A DNA stretch of 12,952 nucleotides from positions 1 to 12,952 of the forward strand of contig JADFMS010000038.1 in assembly GCA_022563775.1 (NCBI GenBank), given 5' to 3'. This document shows positions 6,522 through 12,785 of the stretch, piece by piece. Position 1 is the first letter of the stretch. The number at the start of each line of letters is the position of its first letter. The stretch is from Fidelibacterota bacterium. GTDB taxonomy: Bacteria; Marinisomatota; SORT01. The notes beneath the pieces are model-generated. The model worked only from the letters and a program-made list of their open reading frames with translations, had not been told where the DNA came from and ran no database searches. The translations under genes were made by a program, and so were the position numbers.

Positions 6522-6538
6522 GGTTAACTATGTTGACC
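6522..6538. promoter_or_regulatory. palindromic operator candidate upstream of fabH
   Basis: GGTTAAC-TAT-GTTGACC is an inverted repeat with 7-bp arms, one mismatch and a 3-nt spacer, 116-132 bases before the fabH start. The right arm with its spacer and the next base (TATGTTGACCA) recurs exactly at 5354-5364, about 22 bases before the cupredoxin lipoprotein start, where the left arm is absent. A shared site at two positions of the same gene cluster suggests a common DNA-binding regulator. The regulator is not identified. Confidence 0.35.
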
Positions 6539-6556
6539 AGTCCTCTATAGCTGTTC

Positions 6557-6690
6557 CACCTACTATGTTACAGATTTTGATTTTAGATTACACTGAAAAT
6601 TTTACTCAATTCTCATAATCATTCGTTTATTATTCAGTTCGCCTTCTGTCTCGAAAGCTAATTACCATAAGCTCGCGATTCTATTAAGAG
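6557..6690. repeat. dispersed intergenic repeat, copy B (longest shared segment with copy C)
   Basis: From CTATGTTACA (6557) through TTTAGATT, TGAAAATTTT and CTCAATTCTC, this matches the copy at 10229. It continues into the core shared with copies A and C (ATTCGTTTAT, CAGTTCGCC, TGTCTCGAAAGCTAA, ATAAGCTC). The hairpin arms present in A and C are not conserved, so B looks degenerate. It lies in the 590-base gap between the divergent fabH and ThDP enzyme genes. The remainder of that gap (about 6691-6912) is AT-rich and shows no gene; a lone TATAAT at 6820 has no partner -35. Confidence 0.55.
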
Positions 6691-6912
6691 TGGCATTATA
6701 CGCCGAACACTGAAGCAATGCCTGAGTCAGGATGAACGAGGAAGAATAGGATTGAAATGTATTTTATGAAAATTTTCACCTGTTAAAAATATCAGCCTTT
6801 CTGAAAACTAATATATACGTATAATTCGTTTTAAAAATATTTAGTCTTCAATTTGAGAACTTGCGGTACTCATCTTCCATATTAACATCCCGATCTGGTT
6901 CTATTTAAGTGA

Positions 6913-6941
6913 TTGCTCATTTTGAGAAGAAAAGCTATATT
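6913..6941 (+). promoter_or_regulatory. sigma70-like promoter candidate for the ThDP enzyme-ALDH operon
   Basis: TTGCTC (6913-6918) is followed after 17 bases by TATATT (6936-6941). This puts the transcript start near 6948, with a leader of about 49 bases to the ATG at 6997. Only TTG of the -35 matches, but the spacing and the -10 equal those of the cytochrome and fabH candidates. Confidence 0.35.
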
Positions 6942-6996
6942 ACTTTCCGTGCCGGAGAAAGAACAGAAATAGCAATTATTAGATTGGAAATCCTGT

Positions 6997-8628
6997 ATGA
7001 AAGCATCTGAGTTGTTTGTAAAATGTCTTGAAAACGAAAGTGTAGAATATATTTTCGGTATTCCGGGAGAGGAAAATCTTGACCTTATGGATTCGCTACT
7101 TTCCTCTGATATCAAATTCATCCAAACACGTCATGAGCAAGGCGCTGCCTTCATGGCTGACGTATACGGCAGGCTATCCGGCAGAGCCGGAGTATGTCTC
7201 GCTACTCTCGGTCCGGGCGCTCTAAATTTGGTGACTCCCGTCGCAGATGCTCAACTCGACAATGCTCCCCTTGTAGCAATTACCGGCCAATCACCTCTGA
7301 ATGTTATGCATAAGGAATCGCATCAATACGTCGACATCGTCGGGCTGTTTAGACGAATAACCAAATGGAACACACAGATAAAATCGGAAAATACGATTTC
7401 TGAAACAGTCAGAAAGGCTTTCAAGATAGCTCAAACGGAAAAACCCGGTTCAACTCATTTAGAGCTGCCAGAAGATATCGCATCAGCGCAGGTAGAGGAC
7501 ATTCCCCTGATATGGCAGCAGCCAAAACCGACAGAGCCGAACAAAAACCAGGTGGAAAGAGCCGCCCAAGTGATAAGCAACGCTGAATATCCTCTGATAC
7601 TCGCAGGAAACGGTGTTGTAAGAAGCGGTTCAGCAGATGCATTACTTGAATTCGCCACTAAATTGCAAATCCCCGTTACAGAAACCTTCATGGGGAAAGG
7701 ATCGATTCCGAACAGCAATCCACTCTCGCTTTTCGCTGTCGGATTTAAGGCGAAAGACTACATCTCATGCGGCCTGGATCACGCGGATGTTATAATAACC
7801 GTCGGTTATGATATGGTTGAGTATGCGCCTATTCAGTGGAACAAAAATAAGGATAAAAAGATCGTTCATATACATTCCTCTCCTGCCGAAGTTGATTCAG
7901 CGTACCAGGTCGAAGTAGGAGTTCAGGGGCATATGGCGTTCTCCTTGAATGCAATCGCCGAAATCGCAGAACCGTCAAAACTTCCTGTGCCTGATCCTCA
8001 CCGCGAGGTAATGCTGAATGAAATGCATGAGTATGACGATGATGATGGCTTCCCTATTAAACCGCAGAAAATCATCTCGGATGTAAGGAAAGCCCTAAGA
8101 GCGGATGATATTCTTATCTCCGACGTAGGCGCTCATAAGATGTGGATAGCAAGAATGTATCCGTGTGACCAGCCTAATACGGCTATAATTTCAAACGGAT
8201 TAGCGTCGATGGGCATTGCCCTTCCCGGCGCTATTGCCGCTAAGCTCTTATTTCCCGAGAAGAACATAATCGCTATTTCGGGAGATGGTGGATTCATGAT
8301 GAATTCTCAGGAGATAGAAACCGCGCTGAGAATCGGAACCCCATTTGTAAACCTTATATTCAACGACGGCAAATACGGGTTAATCGAGTGGCAGCAGAAC
8401 GTTCAGTTCGGTAGAGAATCGCACGTAGATTTTACGAATCCGGATTTTGTCCGCTATGCGGAATCTTTTGGAGCAAAGGCGTACCGTGTGGGAGCCGCTA
8501 ACGAGCTGCTTCCGATTCTGGAAGAAGCGCTCCGGCAGGATGTGGTGAGCATCGTGGACTGCCCTGTTGACTACAGCGAAAACATCAAACTCACGGAAAG
8601 TCTGAAAGAAATAACTTGTCCGTTGTAA
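6997..8628 (+). CDS. acetolactate synthase-like ThDP-dependent enzyme
   Basis: This 543-residue protein has the three-domain layout of the acetolactate synthase/pyruvate oxidase family. The N-terminal pyrimidine-binding domain carries catalytic Glu47 (RHEQGAAFMADVYGR). A central domain spans about 190-330. The C-terminal ThDP-binding domain has GDG (429-431) and Asn456 (FNDGKYG), the canonical 28-residue motif. The segment HQYVDIVGLFRRITKWN resembles catabolic AlsS more than anabolic IlvB, and no regulatory small subunit (ilvN) is nearby. Family members make acetolactate, decarboxylate 2-oxoacids or handle sulfonated substrates, so the product is not certain. The aldehyde dehydrogenase 44 bases downstream suggests the pair acts in series on an aldehyde released or used by this enzyme (inference). 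Only a weak GGAAA precedes the ATG. Confidence 0.85.
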   Translation: MKASELFVKCLENESVEYIFGIPGEENLDLMDSLLSSDIKFIQTRHEQGAAFMADVYGRLSGRAGVCLATLGPGALNLVTPVADAQLDNAPLVAITGQSPLNVMHKESHQYVDIVGLFRRITKWNTQIKSENTISETVRKAFKIAQTEKPGSTHLELPEDIASAQVEDIPLIWQQPKPTEPNKNQVERAAQVISNAEYPLILAGNGVVRSGSADALLEFATKLQIPVTETFMGKGSIPNSNPLSLFAVGFKAKDYISCGLDHADVIITVGYDMVEYAPIQWNKNKDKKIVHIHSSPAEVDSAYQVEVGVQGHMAFSLNAIAEIAEPSKLPVPDPHREVMLNEMHEYDDDDGFPIKPQKIISDVRKALRADDILISDVGAHKMWIARMYPCDQPNTAIISNGLASMGIALPGAIAAKLLFPEKNIIAISGDGGFMMNSQEIETALRIGTPFVNLIFNDGKYGLIEWQQNVQFGRESHVDFTNPDFVRYAESFGAKAYRVGAANELLPILEEALRQDVVSIVDCPVDYSENIKLTESLKEITCPL

Positions 8629-8672
8629 TCGGGCTGGAAAGTAAGCAATCGTGAACTTGAAAAGGAAATACG

Positions 8673-10106
8673 ATGACTGATTATCAAAAGATGTTTATAG
8701 CGGGAAAATGGCGGAAATCCGAGAAGTCGGAGAGGGTAATAAATCCATATAACGGTGAAACGATAACCGAGATAGCTGTAGCCCAGGATAAGGACGCGGA
8801 AGATGCGACAGCAGCAGCTGTGGATGTTTCTGAAACGATGAAAAAGATGCCGAGTTATAAACGCAGCGAGATTCTAATGAACATAGTCAAGGAGCTGAAA
8901 AGCAGGCGCAAAGAGCTTGTTGAGATTATGGCTGTCGATGCTGGCAGACCGGTAAGTATCTCAGAAGTAGAGCTTGATCGATCATTCCACACATTTACCA
9001 CAGGTGCGGAAGAGTCGAAGCGGATAGGAGGAGAAGTAATTCCGATGGACGTTGTAAAAACAGGCGTGGGATATTATGCAATGACAAAACGTTTCCCCGT
9101 TGGTCCCGTTCTCGGGATTACACCGTTTAATTTTCCGCTCAATTTACTTGCGCACAAGCTGGCTCCGGCTATTGCTTCCGGGTGCCCCCTCGTTGTGAAG
9201 GCGCCGCCGCAGGCTCCTCTCACCGCTCACATTCTGGGTGAAATTGTCGAAAGTGCCGGATTACCAGAAGGAGCCTATTCGGTTTTTCACTGCAGCGTTT
9301 CTACCGCCGAAAAACTTGTGACTGACGAAAGATACAGGATGGTCTCCTTTACGGGCAGCCCTAAAGTAGGATGGCACATCAGAAGCATCGCAGGCACGAA
9401 AAAGGTACTGTTGGAACTCGGGAATAATTCAGCTGCCATAGTACATAACGATACAGCTTCGCTACTGCATGCGGCCGACAGATGCGCCCTCGGCGGATAC
9501 GGCGCTGCCGGGCAGTCATGTGTCTCGGTTCAGAGACTCTTTGTTCACGAAGAGATCATTGAAGAATTCAAAGAATTATTCCTCAAATCCATAGCGAATC
9601 TTAAGGTTGGAGACCCGATGGACCCCGACGTCATTGTCGGACCGTTGATTGACGAAACCTCCGCAGATAGAATAGAGGCATGGCTGAAAGAAGCATCCGA
9701 GGGAAATGCAAAGATATTGACCGGAGGTGCACGCCACGGCTTGGTGATTGAACCGGCTCTTCTAACTGACACTACGCCTGAAATGAACGTAAACGCCGAG
9801 GAGATCTTTGGCCCCGTCGTCACACTGACCCCTTATTCGGATTTTAAGGATGCCGTCAGACGAGCGAACACCACTCGATTCGGCTTACAAGCCGGCATTT
9901 TCACACAGGACATTTCCAATATCCTCTATGCATTCGAGAATTTTGATATGGGAGGGATAGTCGTAAATGATTACCCTACCTTCCGAATCGACCACATGCC
10001 GTACGGCGGCATAAAAGATTCCGGTCTGGGTCGGGAGGGTCTCAGGTACGCAATTGAGGAGATGACGGAGATGAAAATTCTCATAATTAATAATCCGGAA
10101 AGTTAA
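8673..10106 (+). CDS. NAD(P)-dependent aldehyde dehydrogenase (lactaldehyde/GapN-like)
   Basis: This 477-residue member of the ALDH superfamily oxidises an aldehyde to a carboxylate with NAD(P). All catalytic landmarks are present: Asn153 (PFNFPLN, oxyanion), the cofactor loop FTGSPKVG (226-233), general base Glu248 (LELGNNSA) and nucleophile Cys283 (GAAGQSCVSVQR). EEIFGPVV and the C-terminal PYGGIKDSGLGREG complete the fold. GNNSA in place of the common GGNxP and KAPPQAP in the cofactor pocket place it near the lactaldehyde/glyceraldehyde-3-phosphate-type ALDHs rather than betaine or retinal ALDHs. The exact substrate is unknown. AAAAGGAAA lies 6 bases before the ATG. It follows the ThDP enzyme by 44 bases and clearly forms a two-gene operon with it. 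A GGTCA-CGCTT-TGACC hairpin lies 12 bases after the stop but lacks a T-run. Confidence 0.92.
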   Translation: MTDYQKMFIAGKWRKSEKSERVINPYNGETITEIAVAQDKDAEDATAAAVDVSETMKKMPSYKRSEILMNIVKELKSRRKELVEIMAVDAGRPVSISEVELDRSFHTFTTGAEESKRIGGEVIPMDVVKTGVGYYAMTKRFPVGPVLGITPFNFPLNLLAHKLAPAIASGCPLVVKAPPQAPLTAHILGEIVESAGLPEGAYSVFHCSVSTAEKLVTDERYRMVSFTGSPKVGWHIRSIAGTKKVLLELGNNSAAIVHNDTASLLHAADRCALGGYGAAGQSCVSVQRLFVHEEIIEEFKELFLKSIANLKVGDPMDPDVIVGPLIDETSADRIEAWLKEASEGNAKILTGGARHGLVIEPALLTDTTPEMNVNAEEIFGPVVTLTPYSDFKDAVRRANTTRFGLQAGIFTQDISNILYAFENFDMGGIVVNDYPTFRIDHMPYGGIKDSGLGREGLRYAIEEMTEMKILIINNPES

Positions 10107-10228
10107 TTGTGGGACGAGGTCACGCTTTGACCGTAGGTCTATAAATTCCTCGCTCGAGGGAGGTGCTCTTGGGCAGAGTGTGTGATATTTCGGTTTCGCA
10201 AATAATCTGCCCTTTCCCTTTAGCCCAG

Positions 10229-10408
10229 TTTCTATGTTACACATCAAGTCTTTAGATTGTACTAAAAATTTTGCTCAATTCTCGCAAACATACAAATTTT
10301 TAAAGCGCTAAAAAACATGTCTTAGAAACGGTCGTTTATAAGACAGTTCGCCCCGTGTCTATAAAGTTAATTCTCTAAGCTCTCGTCTTTATGGGTTTTA
10401 AGACAGTT
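10229..10408. repeat. dispersed intergenic repeat, copy C with terminal inverted repeats
   Basis: The left part (TCTATGTTACA to about 10285) matches copy B; about 40 bases not in B follow. The core then starts at GTCTTAGAAAC (10319-10329) and ends at GTTTTAAGAC (10395-10404), an imperfect inverted pair. An internal hairpin pairs ATAAAG (10361-10366) with CTTTAT (10387-10392), extended by GTCT/AGAC. GTTTATAAGACAGTT (10334-10348) and GTTTTAAGACAGTT (10395-10408) are also direct repeats. This fills most of the 470-base gap between the ALDH and repeat-protein genes. Bases 10107-10228 show only short hairpins. Confidence 0.58.
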
Positions 10409-10439
10409 GGAAATACGTATCACAGGAAGAGATTCAGCG

Positions 10440-10484
10440 TACTCCCGGTAGGAATCGAACCTACAACCAACGGATTAAGAGTCC
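10440..10484 (-). pseudogene. 3' fragment of tRNA-Lys(CTT), putative attachment-site scar
   Basis: Read on the minus strand, it begins GGACTCTTAATCC, the anticodon stem-loop with anticodon CTT at 10479-10477. A variable loop, then the T arm GTAGG-TTCGATT-CCTAC, and the 3' acceptor strand CGGGAGT plus discriminator A follow. The matching 5' half (acceptor ACTCCCG and a D arm) is missing. The 33 bases upstream of the anticodon do not pair, and anticodon-stem positions 27 and 28 are already mismatched, so identity to a tRNA starts at about position 29. CCA is not encoded. A tRNA 3' fragment of this kind is what remains at the distal end of an element integrated into a tRNA gene. In this orientation the element would lie to the right (above 10485). 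Confidence 0.7.
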
Positions 10485-10514
10485 TATGCTATCTCTTTAA
10501 TACCAACGGTTACA

Positions 10515-10547
10515 GGGGACTGGTGACCCCACAGTGACCCTTTTTTG
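10515..10547. repeat. phased GTGACCC direct repeats beside the tRNA fragment
   Basis: GTGACCC occurs at 10523-10529 and again at 10534-10540, spaced 11 bases, one helical turn. GGGGAC (10516-10521) with GTGACCCC (10523-10530) forms an imperfect inverted pair, and a T6 run follows. Short direct repeats on the same face of the helix, on the element side of a tRNA att core, are typical of recombinase or excisionase arm sites. That function is inferred. Confidence 0.4.
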
Positions 10548-10576
10548 TCCCGGTTTGTCTCGTAATGCCGATTTGG

Positions 10577-12091
10577 CTACTTGAGAAGCACCATCTTCTT
10601 CGTCTGGACAAAATCTCCTACTCGAAGTTTATAGAAATAGATGCCGGATGTAATCTTTGAGGCGTCCCATATAACTTTATGATTCCCTGCCTGCTGAACC
10701 CCGCTTACAAGTCTGGCTATTTCCTGACCAAGGAGGTTATAGATTATTAAGTTTACTTCTCCCGGACTGAGAAGAGTATACTCTAATGTCGTTGTAGGAT
10801 TGAATGGGTTTGGGTAGTTTTGTTCGAGCGAGTATTCTTTCGGAACGACTTCACTTTCTTCAATTCCAACTATAATTGTGTATTCGACATATATGATGAG
10901 ATCGTTTACCCAATTTGTTCCGTCCCAAGTCTGATATAGATTTTCAGTTAGGTTCCCATTCGTATCATACGTAAAAAGGTGCTGCCAATCACTTATCCAA
11001 TTTGTTCCATCCCAATCTTGAACCGTCCATCCAGTCCAATTTCCATTTGAATCATATGTATAAAGAGTTCGACTATCATTTACCCAAACAGTTCCGTCCC
11101 AAGTCTGCGATAACCATTCAGTTAAATTCGAATTTGTATCATAGGTGTATAGACCTCGCCAATCATTCACCCAATTTGTTCCGTCCCATGTTTGATTTAA
11201 ATCTTCAGTAAAATTTCCATTCGAATCATATGTATAAAGAGTTCGACTATCATTTACCCAAACAGTTCCGTCCCAAGTCTGTGATAACCATTCAGTTAAT
11301 AGCCCATTTGTATCATATGTTGAAAATCTAATCGAATCATTCACCCAAACGGTTCCGTCCCAATTCTGCCATAATCTTTCAGTCCGATACCCGTTTGAAT
11401 CATGCGTATAAAGTATTCGAAAATCATTCACCCAGCCGGTTCCGTCCCAAGTTTGACTTAAAAACTCAGTCAGATTTCCATTAGTATCATAGGTAATGAG
11501 GTATCGAGTAGTATTCACCCAGCCGGTTCCGTCCCAAGTTTGACTTAAATATTCAGTCCAAATTCCATTCGTATCATAAGTATAAAGATCCCGCCAATTA
11601 TTCACCCAATTTGTTCCGTCCCAAGTCTGATCTAAAAACTCAGTCAGATTTCCATTAGTATCATAGGTAATAAGGAACCGAAAGCTATTCTCCCAACCGG
11701 TTCCGTCCCAATTCCGCCATAAAGATTCAGTCCAATTCCCATTCAAATCGTAGGTATCAATATATTGGAGATAAGGATATACGCTCCAATCTTGCGTTAC
11801 TATATCCCATCTGTAAAAGGTATATGTTTCCTGCGATCCAGATTCTCCAACCGTCATATTTGTAAAGAATTTAATATGATTTCTTTCATCAATATTGGCC
11901 CGTTCTAACTCTCTCGGAATGTCTACAGCTGGAATTAGAAGTAGTAGCTTCTCCCGTATCGACTCAGGAAGCATCTGCAACCTTGAATCAGTTGAATTGA
12001 AGTGAGTTTGATTAATTTGATTAATAATCGTTTGGGAAAAGAGTGGTGAGCTTATAAAAACGATACTTAAAAAGATGAATAATTTACGCAT
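10577..12091 (-). CDS. secreted 29-residue-repeat protein with type IX secretion sorting domain
   Basis: I choose the ATG at 12091: AGGAGG sits 7 bases upstream and MRKLFIFLSIVF starts a clear signal peptide ending near ...LFSQ. ATG 12097 would be 1 base from the ribosome binding site. The 504-residue product has an N-terminal region (about 20-127), nine tandem 29-residue repeats (128-388; consensus WDGTxWVNDxRxLYTYDxNG with NxTExLxQT) and a partial tenth. A C-terminal sorting domain (about 420-504) has YPNPFNPTTTLEY, YNLLGQEIARL, SGIYFYKL and KKMVLLK. The YTYDxNGN core resembles RHS/YD repeats but with a longer period. The sorting domain should direct it through the type IX machinery to the cell surface or medium. 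Function is probably adhesion or carbohydrate binding (guess). No catalytic domain is visible. Confidence 0.88.
   Translation of the reverse strand: MRKLFIFLSIVFISSPLFSQTIINQINQTHFNSTDSRLQMLPESIREKLLLLIPAVDIPRELERANIDERNHIKFFTNMTVGESGSQETYTFYRWDIVTQDWSVYPYLQYIDTYDLNGNWTESLWRNWDGTGWENSFRFLITYDTNGNLTEFLDQTWDGTNWVNNWRDLYTYDTNGIWTEYLSQTWDGTGWVNTTRYLITYDTNGNLTEFLSQTWDGTGWVNDFRILYTHDSNGYRTERLWQNWDGTVWVNDSIRFSTYDTNGLLTEWLSQTWDGTVWVNDSRTLYTYDSNGNFTEDLNQTWDGTNWVNDWRGLYTYDTNSNLTEWLSQTWDGTVWVNDSRTLYTYDSNGNWTGWTVQDWDGTNWISDWQHLFTYDTNGNLTENLYQTWDGTNWVNDLIIYVEYTIIVGIEESEVVPKEYSLEQNYPNPFNPTTTLEYTLLSPGEVNLIIYNLLGQEIARLVSGVQQAGNHKVIWDASKITSGIYFYKLRVGDFVQTKKMVLLK
10928..11710 (-). repeat. nine tandem 87-bp coding repeats with 174-bp higher-order period
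   Basis: The TTCCGTCCCA block (WDGT) recurs every 87 bases from 10918 to 11701, giving nine full units. Units two apart are more alike than neighbours. A block encoding DSRTLYTYDSNG is nearly identical at about 11060-11120 and 11236-11296. A block encoding ITYDTNGNLTEFL is nearly identical at about 11464 and 11638. Both pairs are 174 bases apart. This suggests duplication of dimers or gene conversion. No frameshift occurs across the array. Confidence 0.88.
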
Positions 12092-12169
12092 TGTCATACC
12101 TCCTTCGTTATGCAAGTTAATGATAGAACTCGCATTATTAATGGTTCAGTTTTCGTGGAGCAGATCAAC

Positions 12170-12565
12170 TTAGATATCAAGACCCAACTCACTAATATCA
12201 ATTGTAGCTAAATGTGTAAATATAGCTTCCGTTTCTTTCTCTAATCTCATCGCAAGAGTTTGAAGAATTGTTTTTGTCATCTCAGGATATAATGCTAACA
12301 TAACGCTTAGATCAATTTCTATCACATGAACCTTAACGTCGGTTTCAGCTTTAACAGTAGCAGTCCGGGCGACATTTAAAATCATACTCATCTCTCCAAA
12401 GAATGTTCCTCTCTCATGAAATGATGTTATCTCCACACCATGCTTATAAACCGTGCATTTTCCTTCAAGAAGTACATATAACTGTCTACCTTCATTGCCC
12501 TCCTGTATAATTATTGTTCCGGCTGGAAATTGAACAGTTTCCGAGGATATTTCATTTGTCCCCAT
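12170..12565 (-). CDS. stand-alone cyclic-nucleotide-binding (CRP-like sensor) domain protein
   Basis: This 131-residue protein is almost wholly one cNMP-binding domain: a beta-roll from PAGTIIIQEGNEGRQLYVLLEG (15-36), the phosphate-binding cassette FGEMSMILNVARTATV (56-71) with Glu58 and Arg67, then a C-terminal helix (about 83-115). There is no helix-turn-helix, kinase or channel domain, so it would have to act through protein partners. The conserved Arg and Glu suggest real cAMP or cGMP binding. I choose ATG 12565, 8 bases after AGGAGG; GTG 12571 is only 2 bases from it. It is followed by the secreted repeat-protein gene after 78 bases, same strand. Similar single-domain proteins occur widely without known function. 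Confidence 0.85.
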   Translation of the reverse strand: MGTNEISSETVQFPAGTIIIQEGNEGRQLYVLLEGKCTVYKHGVEITSFHERGTFFGEMSMILNVARTATVKAETDVKVHVIEIDLSVMLALYPEMTKTILQTLAMRLEKETEAIFTHLATIDISELGLDI

Positions 12566-12620
12566 GATCACGACCTCCTATTTACACTTCATGTTTAGAG
12601 TCATAATTGCAAATCCTGTC

Positions 12621-12761
12621 TCAAACGAACTTGAAGGCGCGTTTTTTATCTTTTAACTTTAATTTCGCCTTCTTAACGTTTCGTGGAATCACTTCCTTAT
12701 GCGAATCTTCTTCTTGAATGCCATCTTTATCATTTTTATTAACTCCGGTTGAATTTTCCAT
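12621..12761 (-). CDS. small basic ORF, 46 residues, hypothetical
   Basis: ATG at 12761 starts a 46-codon frame ending in TGA at 12621. It has an acidic/polar start (MENSTGVNKNDKDGIQEED) and a strongly basic end (VKKAKLKLKDKKRAFKFV). GGGAG lies 12 bases upstream, a somewhat long spacing. It begins 24 bases after the stop of the sorting-domain protein at the right edge and ends 55 bases before the cyclic-nucleotide-binding gene, all in the same direction. It therefore fills an otherwise empty 220-base gap in operon-like fashion. No family is recognised. Length and lysine bias could also arise by chance in AT-rich DNA. Confidence 0.38.
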   Translation of the reverse strand: MENSTGVNKNDKDGIQEEDSHKEVIPRNVKKAKLKLKDKKRAFKFV

Positions 12762-12785
12762 GCGATAAGTAATCTCCCTGTTCTC

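Noticed and set aside
10118..10161. Rho-independent terminators after the ALDH gene
   Set aside because: GGTCA-CGCTT-TGACC (10118-10132) and CCTCG-CT-CGAGG (about 10148-10159) are real inverted repeats, but neither has a following T-run, so termination is not supported.
9885..10247. A 120-codon minus-strand frame
   Set aside because: Most of it is antisense to the conserved ALDH C-terminus, and the rest is repeat-poor intergenic DNA with no ribosome binding site.
10440..10513. A complete tRNA gene on the minus strand
   Set aside because: The T arm, anticodon loop and 3' acceptor strand are good, but no ACTCCCG-like 5' acceptor strand or D arm pairs upstream, and the outer anticodon-stem pairs fail. 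It is a fragment.
10918..11710. CRISPR-like regular repeats
   Set aside because: The 87-bp periodicity is continuous coding sequence with no unique spacers, and each unit translates to a WDGT...TYD repeat.
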